A stretch of DNA of 9,844 nucleotides from Thermoanaerobaculia bacterium (GTDB lineage: Bacteria; Acidobacteriota; Thermoanaerobaculia; Multivoradales; UBA5704), in NCBI GenBank assembly GCA_030150965.1, contig JASLEW010000775.1, positions 1-9,844 on the forward strand, given 5' to 3'. Below the pieces are notes generated by a model that saw only the letters and a program-made list of their open reading frames with translations, did no database searches and was not told the origin of the DNA. Positions 1-5,673 of the stretch are shown piece by piece (within the stretch, counting starts at the first letter, position 1; every line of letters starts with the position of its first letter). The translations under genes were made by a program, and so were the position numbers.

Positions 1-1
1 C

Positions 2-1273
2 GACGGCCTGCTGCCGGCGCGCGGCGCGGCCTGGGCCGACCGCGCCGGCGACCGGCTGGTCGACCGCGGGGCGGCGCGTGGGCTCCCCCGCGCCGGCCGC
101 GCCGCGGGGCCCGATGCGATCGATGCGATCGGCGCGATCGATACGATCGGTGCGACAGGTTCGATCGGTGCAATCGGTGCGCCCGATACGATCGCGATCG
201 ATGGGAACGGTGCAACCGGTGCGATCGAGGCGTTCGGCGCGATCGACGCGGTCATCGCCTGCGAGATCTCGGCCCTCCAGACCTTCCGCGCCGCCCGCCG
301 GGCCGGCGCCGTCGCCATCCTGGATGCGCCCTCGCTCCATCACGCCGCCCAGGACCGGCTGCACGGCACCTCCGACTCGCCGCGCCTGCACCGCCGCATC
401 GTCGCGGTCAAGGACCGCGAGATCGCCCTCGCCGACCACATCCTGACGGTCTCCGACCTGGCGCGGGAGACCTACCTGGAGGCGGGAGTGCCGGCGGAGC
501 GGGTGCACGCGGTCCCGCTGGGCGCCGACCTGGAGCTCTTCACCCCGCGGGAGCCGGCGGCGGCGCCGGAAACGCCTGGAGAGGAGGCCGAGAGCGCCGC
601 AGCCGCCGCCGATAGGCCGGCCGCGACGGGCCAGGCAGGCCAGGCGAGGTCGGCCGGGGCAGCCGGCGCGGCGGACACCGGCGCCCACGGAGGGATCGCG
701 AGCCGGGACGGGGAGTTCCGGTTCCTGTTCTGCGGCGCGGCCATCCGGCGCAAGGGATTCGACCTGCTGCTCGACGCCTTCGAGCGCGTGCGGCGCGAGG
801 CCCCGGCGGCGCGCCTGCGGGTGGTGGGACCGCTGGGCGAGCTCTCGGGCCAGGCGGCGGAGCGGGGCGCCGGCCCTGCCTCCGGCGGCGGGGCGGTCAC
901 CCTGGCCGGCCCGGTCGGCCAGCCCGCGCTGGCGGCCGAGCTACGCCGCGCCGACTGCCTGGTGCTGCCGTCGCGCAACGATTCCTACGGCATGGTGGTG
1001 CCGGAGGCCCTGGCCTGCGGCCTGCCGGTGCTGATCTCGGACATGGTCGGCGCCAAGCAGCTGGTGACGCCCGGCCGCAACGGCTGGATCGTGCCGGCGG
1101 GCGACGCCGCGGCGCTGGCCGAGCGGATGGCCTGGTGCGCCGGCCACGCCGCCGCGGTGCGCGGCATGCGCGCCGAGTGCCGGCGGAGCGCCGAGGCGGC
1201 AACCTGGCCGGCCTATCACCGGCGTCTCGCCGAGCTGCTGCGCGCGATCGTTCCGGCCGCGAGGGGGGCATGA
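2..1273 (+). CDS. GT-B fold glycosyltransferase (GT4-like), 5'-truncated
   Basis: The frame is open from the window edge to TGA at 1271-1273, giving 423 visible codons; the start lies upstream. The GTG at 488 is internal, because family-like sequence (VIACEISALQTFRAARRAG, then ILDAPSLHH) precedes it. The C-terminal nucleotide-sugar-binding domain is clear: FRFLFCGAAIRRKGFDLLL (from 716), then LVLPSRNDSYGMVVPEALACG (about 958-1020) and NGWIVPAGDAAALAER. The usual E-x7-E motif appears as a D-containing variant ending in VVPEA, seen in related transferases. It should transfer a sugar from a nucleotide donor to a growing glycan at the cytoplasmic face; donor and acceptor cannot be read from sequence. 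Two low-complexity segments interrupt it: a 9-bp repeat at 113-250 and a hinge insert at 548-712. Its stop overlaps the ATG of a candidate 60-aa ORF. Glycosyltransferase call firm, specificity unknown. Confidence 0.9.
   Translation, partial: DGLLPARGAAWADRAGDRLVDRGAARGLPRAGRAAGPDAIDAIGAIDTIGATGSIGAIGAPDTIAIDGNGATGAIEAFGAIDAVIACEISALQTFRAARRAGAVAILDAPSLHHAAQDRLHGTSDSPRLHRRIVAVKDREIALADHILTVSDLARETYLEAGVPAERVHAVPLGADLELFTPREPAAAPETPGEEAESAAAAADRPAATGQAGQARSAGAAGAADTGAHGGIASRDGEFRFLFCGAAIRRKGFDLLLDAFERVRREAPAARLRVVGPLGELSGQAAERGAGPASGGGAVTLAGPVGQPALAAELRRADCLVLPSRNDSYGMVVPEALACGLPVLISDMVGAKQLVTPGRNGWIVPAGDAAALAERMAWCAGHAAAVRGMRAECRRSAEAATWPAYHRRLAELLRAIVPAARGA
113..250 (+). repeat. Degenerate 9-bp in-frame tandem repeat with nine CGATCG sites
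   Basis: About 15 degenerate 9-bp units, near GCGATCGGT or GCGATCGAT, encode a run of (Ala/Thr/Ser)-Ile-(Gly/Asp) triplets in the N-terminal domain of the first glycosyltransferase. The run merges directly into the native-looking strand AIDAVIACE at its 3' end. The palindrome CGATCG occurs nine times, starting at 117, 126, 135, 144, 162, 189, 195, 222 and 240. By hand count 14 of 46 codons end in A or T, against 3 of 99 in the next 297 bases of the same gene. Repeat seen directly; origin by slippage is inferred. Confidence 0.85.
548..712 (+). other. Low-complexity hinge insert in first glycosyltransferase
   Basis: About 55 codons rich in Ala, Gly, Glu and Pro lie between the end of the N-terminal domain (LGADLELFTP) and the first strand of the C-terminal domain (FRFLFCGAAIRRKG). 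In ordinary GT4 enzymes this junction is usually some 5-15 residues. No motif or secondary structure is recognisable, and it is probably a disordered linker. It stays in frame and does not disturb the flanking motifs. Confidence 0.7.
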
Positions 1274-1452
1274 GGGCCCGACGTGCAGGCGCCGCCGCCC
1301 GGGCCGCCGCCGACTCGCGGGCCCGGATCGCCGCCGACCTGGCGGCGGGGCAGCGCCGCTCGCCAGAGCGGAAACGCTACCAGGGCAACGAGCGCGAGGA
1401 GCGCCAGGGCGGCGCCGCCGGCCACCGCCGCGCCGCCGCGAGCAGCGCATGA
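1270..1452 (+). CDS. Candidate 60-aa basic small protein, coupled at both ends
   Basis: An ATG at 1270 overlaps the upstream stop (ATGA) and is preceded by GAGG at 1261-1264 with 5-nt spacing. The stop TGA at 1450-1452 overlaps the ATG of the next glycosyltransferase, again as ATGA. The 60-residue product is rich in Arg and Ala with a few Glu, Asp and Gln: it begins MRARRAGAAARAAADSRAR and ends in an Ala/Ser run. No signal peptide, membrane segment or known domain is seen. It may be a real coupled small protein, or merely an open frame that lets ribosomes run through the gap to the next gene. In DNA this GC-rich a 60-codon open frame is common, so the evidence is positional only: spacing, frame and Shine-Dalgarno. 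Confidence 0.4.
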   Translation: MRARRAGAAARAAADSRARIAADLAAGQRRSPERKRYQGNEREERQGGAAGHRRAAASSA

Positions 1453-3116
1453 GGCCGCCGCTGCGGCTGCTCCACGTGGTGCCCACCTACCTGCCGGCCT
1501 GGCGTCACGGCGGCCCGGTGGCCGCGGTGCACGGCCTGTGCAAGGCGCTGGCGGCGCGCGGCCATGCGGTGACCGTGTTCACCACCGACGTGCACGGGGC
1601 CGGCACGCTCGACGTGCCGAAGGCAGTGCCGGTGGATCTGGACGGCGTCGAGGTCTGGTACTTTCCGGTCCGGTTTCCGCGGCGCCTCTACCGCTCGCCC
1701 GCGCTCGGCGCGGCGCTCGCCCGCCAGCTCGTCGCGCCCGTTCCGGGGCGCGGCAGGACCGGCGGCGACGGCGCCGCTGGACATGGCGGAGGCCGGCCTG
1801 CCGATGGGTTCGACCTCGTGCACCTGCACTCGGTGTTCCTCTGGCCGACCGCGGCGGCGGCGCGCGCCGCCGAGCGGGCCGGCGTGCCCTACCTGGTGGC
1901 GCCGCGCGGCATGCTCGTCGCCGACCTGCTGCGGCGCCGCGGGCGCCGGCGCAAGGAGCTGTGGATCCGCCTGGTGGAGCGCCGCACCCTGGAGCGCGCC
2001 GCCGCCCTCCACGTCACCAGCGCGCTGGAGGCCGCCGAGATCCGGCGCCTGGGCCTGGCGAAGGCGCCCATCCACGTGATCGAAAACGGCGTCGATCTCG
2101 CCCCTGCCGAGGACGGCGGGATCCCGGAGGCCGGGGCGGTCCCGGAAGGCGGTGCGTCCCCTGAAGCTGGCGGGTTGCCTGAAACTGGCGGGTTCCAAGA
2201 AGGTGGCGGCCCATTGGAAGCCACCAAGCCATTGGGAGCCGGCGGTCCACCGGGAGCCGGCGACCCGCCCGGAGCCGGCAGGCCGCGCACCGGACGCCGC
2301 GTCACGGCTGGAGGTGAGTCTGCCGCTGTGAGCGCGCCGGTGCGGGCGGCGCTGGCGCGGCGGCCGCTCCTGCTGTTCCTGGGGCGGGTGTCGTGGAAGA
2401 AGGGGCTCGACCGCCTCGTCGCCGCTCTGGCCGAGGTGCCCGGCGCCACCCTGGCGGTCGCCGGCAACGACGAGGAGGGGTATCGGGCGCATCTCGAACG
2501 GCTCGCCGCCGGCGCCGGGGTGGCCGGCCGCGTCCTCTTCCTGGGGCCGGTCCACGGCGCCGGCAAGGCGGCCCTGCTGCGGGGCGCCGACCTCATGGTC
2601 CTACCCTCCTACTCCGAGAACTTCGGCAACGTGGTGCTCGAGGCGATGGCGGCGGCGCTGCCGGCCGTCGTCACCCCGGAGGTGGGCCTGGCGCCGGTGG
2701 TGGCGGAGAGCGGCGCGGGCCTGGTGGCGGAGGGCGATCCGCCGCGCCTCGCGGCGGCGCTGCGCGCCCTCCTCGCCGATCCCGACCGGCGGCGGGCGAT
2801 GGGCGAGCGCGGCGCCGCCGAGGCCGCGCGGCGCTTCGGCTGGGACACGATCGCCGCCCGCATGGAGGAGGTCTACGCGGAGATCCTCGCCAACGCGGCC
2901 GGCGGCGGCGCTCGGCGCGAACCGGTCGCCGGAAGCGGGAGCGGCACCTCGGCGAGTGCGGCCAGAGGAACGGCCGAGGCGGGTGCGGCCAGGGGAACGG
3001 CCGAGGCGGGTGCGGCCAGGGGAACGGCCGAGGCGGGTGGTCCCGCCGGAACAGGCGCCGCCGCCGGCATGCCCTGCCCGGCCGGCGGCGGCCCGGAAGC
3101 GGGAGGACGCCGGTGA
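1449..3116 (+). CDS. GT4-family glycosyltransferase with 10-unit hinge repeat and repetitive tail
   Basis: The 555-residue product starts with the classic LRLLHVVPTYLPAWRHGGPV block (residues 3-22; glycine-rich acceptor-side loop), so the ATG at 1449 is well placed. DLVHLHSVFLWP and VAPRGML mark the rest of the N-terminal domain; a short Gly-rich insert sits near residues 98-119. The C-terminal domain begins PLLLFLGRVSWKKGLDRL and holds a textbook E-x7-E motif, ENFGNVVLE, at residues 390-398. The family is normally about 370-400 residues; the excess is a hinge insert (residues 219-293, mostly a hexapeptide repeat) and a C-terminal tail from about residue 484 with a nonapeptide repeat. The enzyme should transfer a sugar with retention of configuration to a lipid-linked or soluble glycan. 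It overlaps its neighbours at both ends by 4 bp (ATGA, GTGA). No strong Shine-Dalgarno precedes it, which fits translational coupling. Confidence 0.93.
   Translation: MRPPLRLLHVVPTYLPAWRHGGPVAAVHGLCKALAARGHAVTVFTTDVHGAGTLDVPKAVPVDLDGVEVWYFPVRFPRRLYRSPALGAALARQLVAPVPGRGRTGGDGAAGHGGGRPADGFDLVHLHSVFLWPTAAAARAAERAGVPYLVAPRGMLVADLLRRRGRRRKELWIRLVERRTLERAAALHVTSALEAAEIRRLGLAKAPIHVIENGVDLAPAEDGGIPEAGAVPEGGASPEAGGLPETGGFQEGGGPLEATKPLGAGGPPGAGDPPGAGRPRTGRRVTAGGESAAVSAPVRAALARRPLLLFLGRVSWKKGLDRLVAALAEVPGATLAVAGNDEEGYRAHLERLAAGAGVAGRVLFLGPVHGAGKAALLRGADLMVLPSYSENFGNVVLEAMAAALPAVVTPEVGLAPVVAESGAGLVAEGDPPRLAAALRALLADPDRRRAMGERGAAEAARRFGWDTIAARMEEVYAEILANAAGGGARREPVAGSGSGTSASAARGTAEAGAARGTAEAGAARGTAEAGGPAGTGAAAGMPCPAGGGPEAGGRR
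2115..2294 (+). repeat. 18-bp in-frame tandem repeat, ten units, at GT-B hinge
   Basis: Ten consecutive 18-bp units encode hexapeptides: GGIPEA, GAVPEG, GASPEA, GGLPET, GGFQEG, GGPLEA, TKPLGA, GGPPGA, GDPPGA, GRPRTG. The array sits between the N-domain ending ENGVDLAP and the C-domain starting PLLLFLGR, exactly at the interdomain hinge. By hand count 20 of 60 codons end in A or T and unusual codons such as TTG and CCA occur, unlike the near-complete G/C-ending core. The acidic, Pro/Gly-rich composition suggests an extended flexible linker. Confidence 0.9.
2957..3037 (+). repeat. 27-bp in-frame tandem repeat, three units, in GT4 tail
   Basis: Three nearly identical 27-bp units (2957-2983, 2984-3010, 3011-3037) differ by a single A/G change between unit 1 and units 2 and 3. 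They encode a nonapeptide repeat, A-A-R-G-T-A-E-A-G in one register, in the C-terminal tail of the glycosyltransferase after the folded domain has ended. Near identity means recent duplication, and copy number may vary between strains. Confidence 0.95.
3102..3106 (+). promoter_or_regulatory. Shine-Dalgarno deciding the GTG start at 3113
   Basis: GGAGG at 3102-3106 (within GGGAGGA) stands 6 nt before GTG 3113-3115. It fixes the start of the next glycosyltransferase although its frame stays open much further upstream, inside the previous gene. Confidence 0.75.
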
Positions 3117-4639
3117 GGCTGGCCTTCCTGGTCGAGCGCCCGACCCAGTTCGAGGCGCCCTTCTTCCGCCATGCGGCGGCCGATCCGCGGCACGAGCTGC
3201 GGGTGCTCTTCACCGGCGCGGACGTCGCCGAGCCGGTCTTCGATCCGGAGCTTGGCCGGCCGGTCTCCTGGGGGATCGACCTGCTCGGCGGCTACCCGCA
3301 CGCCGTCCTGCCGGCCCGCGGGCGCATGCGGTGGCTGGCGCGCGAGCTCCGCCGCGGCAGCTGCGACCTGCTGATCGTCAACGGTTACACCCGGCGCGAC
3401 TACCTGGCCGCGGCGTGGCTGGCGCGCCGGCAGGGCATCGCCACCGCTCTGCGCCTCGATTCCGTGGTCTGGGACGACAACGAAAGCCGAGACGGCGGCA
3501 GCGGCACCGGCGGCGGCAACCGCGGGCAGCGCCGGCAGGGTGACGACCGCGGGCTGCGTGGGCAGGATCACGGTCGCGGGCAGCATGGGCTGAGCGACGG
3601 CGGAGAGCGGCGTCAGGATGGAGGCGACCCAGGGCAGGGCGGACCTGGCGAAGGCGAAGGGGGCAGGGCCGGCGCAACGGCACGCGGGAGGGGCGGCGAG
3701 AGGGCCAGGCAGGCCGCCAGGCGCTGGCTCGTCTCGCTCCTGCTGACCCGCCTCTACGACCTCTTCCTGGGCGTCGGCAGCCTGACGCTCGACTACCTCA
3801 CGGCGTGCGGCGTGCCGGCCGCGCGGCAGGGGCTCTTCCCCTACGCCGTGGACGTCGAGCACTTCCGGGCGGCCTCCTCGCTCACCGCCGCCGAGCGGCT
3901 CGCCGCTCGCGAGCGGCTGGGCCTGCCGCCCGGCGCCCGGGCCGTGCTCGCGGTCGCCAAGCTCAACCCGCGCGAGACCCCCTGGGACCTGCTGCGCGCG
4001 CTGCCCCGGCTCGCGCCGGACGTGCACCTGGTGGTGGCGGGCGACGGGCCGGACCGCGCCACGGCCGAGCGGCTCGGGGCGGAGCTGGCCCCCGGTCGGG
4101 TGCGCTGGCTGGGCTACGTGGCCTACGGCGAGCTGCCCGCGCTCTACGCCGCGGCGGACCTCTTCGTCCACGCGCCGAGCGGCGAGGAGCGCTGGGGCGT
4201 CTCCGTCGCCGAGGCGCTCGCCTGCGGCCTGCCCGCCGTGACCTCATCGCGGGTCGGCGCCGCCCGCGACCTGCTGGTCACCGGCACCCCAGCGCACACG
4301 CGCGTGGCGAAACTCACCGCGAGCAGCAACGGCGCTCCGGATACCCTGAGCGGCGCGGAAGCCGGACTCTCCAGCGAGCCCGGGGAGGCCGAGGGCAGCG
4401 CACGCCTTGACCGCGCCCATGGCGCCAACGGCGCCATCGGCGCTATCGGCGCCAATGGCGCGGTCTACCCGGCCGGCGACGCCGCGGCCCTGGCGCGGGC
4501 CGCCGCCGCCGCCCTGGCGCTCGACCGCGCGGCGGTGGCGGCGGTCAACCGCGCCGTCCTGGCGCGCTGGGACTATGCCGCCTCCTGGCGCCGCCTGCTC
4601 GACGCCGCGGGGCGGATCGTGGGAGGCTCCGCGCCGTGA
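3113..4639 (+). CDS. GT4-family glycosyltransferase with two internal low-complexity inserts
   Basis: The start is GTG 3113, overlapping the previous stop as GTGA, with a good Shine-Dalgarno. The product (508 aa) begins VRLAFLVERPTQFEAPFFRH, a normal N-terminus for the family; upstream in-frame sequence is Arg/Gly shadow reading. Conserved parts are DLLIVNGYTRRDYLAAAWLA, LGVGSLTLDYLTACGVP, then the donor domain AVLAVAKLNPRETPWDLL and the E-x7-E motif ERWGVSVAE at residues 359-367. Two inserts enlarge it beyond the usual 370-400 residues: residues 124-202 (Gly/Arg/Gln/Asp-rich) and residues 390-447 (ending in GA-I/N triplets). It probably adds a sugar in the cluster's glycan; donor unknown. 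The stop overlaps the next GTG by 4 bp. Family call firm. Confidence 0.92.
   Translation: MRLAFLVERPTQFEAPFFRHAAADPRHELRVLFTGADVAEPVFDPELGRPVSWGIDLLGGYPHAVLPARGRMRWLARELRRGSCDLLIVNGYTRRDYLAAAWLARRQGIATALRLDSVVWDDNESRDGGSGTGGGNRGQRRQGDDRGLRGQDHGRGQHGLSDGGERRQDGGDPGQGGPGEGEGGRAGATARGRGGERARQAARRWLVSLLLTRLYDLFLGVGSLTLDYLTACGVPAARQGLFPYAVDVEHFRAASSLTAAERLAARERLGLPPGARAVLAVAKLNPRETPWDLLRALPRLAPDVHLVVAGDGPDRATAERLGAELAPGRVRWLGYVAYGELPALYAAADLFVHAPSGEERWGVSVAEALACGLPAVTSSRVGAARDLLVTGTPAHTRVAKLTASSNGAPDTLSGAEAGLSSEPGEAEGSARLDRAHGANGAIGAIGANGAVYPAGDAAALARAAAAALALDRAAVAAVNRAVLARWDYAASWRRLLDAAGRIVGGSAP
3482..3718 (+). other. Gly/Arg/Gln/Asp-rich insert in N-terminal domain of GT4 enzyme
   Basis: About 79 codons between ALRLDSVVWDDN and RRWLVSLLLTRLYDLFLGVG form a polar, repetitive segment rich in RGQ, GGD and GEG motifs. 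Flanking sequences would join into a normal GT4 loop without it. Several codons end in A or T (GGT, CGT, GAT, CAT, GGA, CCA, GCA), unlike the core. Mixed charge predicts disorder. No known domain is recognised. Confidence 0.75.
4280..4453 (+). other. Loop insert in C-terminal domain of GT4 enzyme
   Basis: Fifty-eight codons separate GAARDLLV from NGAVYPAGDAAALA. In the first glycosyltransferase of this window the equivalent stretch between GAKQLV and NGWIVPAGDAAALA is only four residues (TPGR), so the net insert is about 54 residues. It carries AAA, CTT, CCA, GAT and GCA codons that are scarce in the core. Its last part is the 9-bp repeat array listed separately. Confidence 0.8.
4421..4465 (+). 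repeat. 9-bp in-frame repeat, five units (Gly-Ala-Asn/Ile/Val)
   Basis: Five units of GGCGCC-NNN type encode GAN GAI GAI GAN GAV and run directly into the native motif NGAVYPAGD. Three units retain the palindrome GGCGCC (4421, 4430, 4448). The pattern resembles the (A)-I-(G/D) array at 113-250 at protein level, but uses different codons and lies at a different site of the fold. It looks like an expansion of the native Asn-Gly-Ala codons (inference). Confidence 0.8.
4621..4626 (+). promoter_or_regulatory. Shine-Dalgarno for the GTG start at 4636
   Basis: GGGAGG at 4621-4626 lies 9 nt before GTG 4636-4638, which overlaps the previous TGA. It supports GTG 4636 as the start of the GT2-family gene, even though the first 48 residues are low-complexity and the folded domain begins only at about 4780. 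Confidence 0.6.
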
Positions 4640-5673
4640 GCCAACCGCCTGCCCCCGGGCCAAGCCCGCCGCCGCCTGCCGGCGCTCCGGCCGCGATGCC
4701 CACCGGCGCATCGGAGACCGCGGCAGTTCCCGCGGCCGGCACCGCAGCTCCCGGCGCGGCGCCGGCGCCCACCGTGCCGCTCACCGTCCTCATGGTGACG
4801 CGCAACGAGGAGCTCAACGTCGAGCGCAGCCTGGCCTCCGTGCACGGCTTCGCCGACCAGATCCTGGTGATCGATTCGGAGAGCGCCGACCGCACCCGCG
4901 AGATCGCCGGCCGCTTCGCCGACGAGGTGCGGCAGCTGCCCTACGAGCACGGCCGGATCATCCCCTGGATCTTCCAGTGGGGGCTCGACCACCTGCCGAT
5001 CCGCAACGAGTGGGTGCTGATCCTGGAGGCCGACCAGGCGCTGCCGCCGCCGCTGCGCGCCGAGATCGCCGCGCTCCTCGCCCGTCCCGCCGCCGCGGCC
5101 GAGGCCGCCGGCTACTACATCCGCCGGGTGCAGATCTTCCGCGGCCGGCCGATCCGCTGGGGCGGCTACGGCCACAAGTACCTGCTCAAGCTGTTCCGGC
5201 GCTCCCTCTCCGAGCTCGACCCGCTGGAGCAGGACACCCGGGTCTACGTGCGCGGCCGGGTCGGCCGGCTCGCCAACCCGCTCGAGGAGTGGAACCGCAA
5301 GGAGGACGCGATCCTCTTCTACCTGGAGAAGCACCTGCGCTACGCCGAGGCGTTCGCCCGCGAGGAGCTGGAGCGGCGGCAGAAGGGGATCCCGTGGAAG
5401 CTCACGCCGCGCCTCTTCGGCACCTCGGACGAGCGCACGCTGTGGCTCAAGGCGCGCTACCAGCGGCTGCCGCTCCTCGTCCGGCCGGCGCTCTACTTCC
5501 TCTACCGCTACGTGGTGCTGCTCGGCGTGCTCGACGGCAGCAACGGCTTCGTCTTCCACTTCCTGCAGGCCTTCTGGTTCCGCCTGGTGGTGGACGTGCG
5601 GTTGCAGGAGCTGCTGCGCCATGCCGGCGGCGGCGGCGCCACGGCGGCCCCCGCCGCGGGACCGGAGCGATGA
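4636..5673 (+). CDS. GT2-family glycosyltransferase, WaaE/KdtX-like
   Basis: 345 aa, GTG start. Residues 2-48 are a Pro/Ala-rich extension. The GT-A domain begins LTVLMVTRNEELNVERSL (residues 49-66), followed by ILVIDSESADRT and the metal-site region LILEADQ with E131-A-D133 where relatives commonly show D-x-D. GHKYLLKLFRR, LANPLEEWNRKEDAILFYLEKH and RYAEAFAREE match the second half of lipopolysaccharide-core type GT2 transferases of the WaaE/KdtX group. The C-terminal LLVRPALYFLYRYVVLLGVLDG segment and FVFHFLQAFWFRLVVDV (about residues 277-326) are hydrophobic and probably membrane-associated. Such enzymes are inverting and add a hexose to a lipid-anchored acceptor; the actual sugar is unknown. 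Junctions on both sides are 4-bp overlaps. Family call firm; a WaaE-equivalent role is not claimed. Confidence 0.92.
   Translation: MSQPPAPGPSPPPPAGAPAAMPTGASETAAVPAAGTAAPGAAPAPTVPLTVLMVTRNEELNVERSLASVHGFADQILVIDSESADRTREIAGRFADEVRQLPYEHGRIIPWIFQWGLDHLPIRNEWVLILEADQALPPPLRAEIAALLARPAAAAEAAGYYIRRVQIFRGRPIRWGGYGHKYLLKLFRRSLSELDPLEQDTRVYVRGRVGRLANPLEEWNRKEDAILFYLEKHLRYAEAFAREELERRQKGIPWKLTPRLFGTSDERTLWLKARYQRLPLLVRPALYFLYRYVVLLGVLDGSNGFVFHFLQAFWFRLVVDVRLQELLRHAGGGGATAAPAAGPER

Noticed and set aside
113..250. CRISPR array or HIP1-type octamer cluster
   Set aside because: Units are 9 bp, contiguous, without spacers and coding in frame. No exact GCGATCGC octamer is present, only the CGATCG core.
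78..446. Arg/Ser-rich + strand frame over the 9-bp repeat
   Set aside because: It is the out-of-frame reading of the repeat in the first glycosyltransferase and shows only R-S-x-R-S periodicity. The other frame continues into conserved motifs.
1216..1425. Minus-strand frame starting with a hydrophobic, signal-like stretch (AGGAALALLALVALVAFPLW)
   Set aside because: Tempting as a small membrane protein, but it starts with GTG, runs into the 3' end of a firm glycosyltransferase gene, and the remainder is Gly/Pro/Arg-rich shadow sequence. No supporting ribosome-binding site was identified.
2393..3112. Possible upstream extension of the glycosyltransferase that starts at 3113
   Set aside because: The frame is open far upstream, but there it encodes only Arg/Gly-rich shadow of the preceding gene's catalytic domain. 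The GTG at 3113 has a good Shine-Dalgarno and family-like sequence starts exactly there.
2873..4171. Minus-strand frame with a periodic Leu-Pro hydrophobic segment opposite the insert at 3482-3718
   Set aside because: The Leu-Pro pattern is the complement of the Gly/Arg/Gln repeats on the + strand. The rest of the frame is antisense to conserved glycosyltransferase motifs.
4407..5669. Possible upstream extension of the carbamoyltransferase
   Set aside because: The frame is open, but it is shadow sequence of the GT2 gene. Family alignment starts at MSRILGLSAYH, right at ATG 5670.
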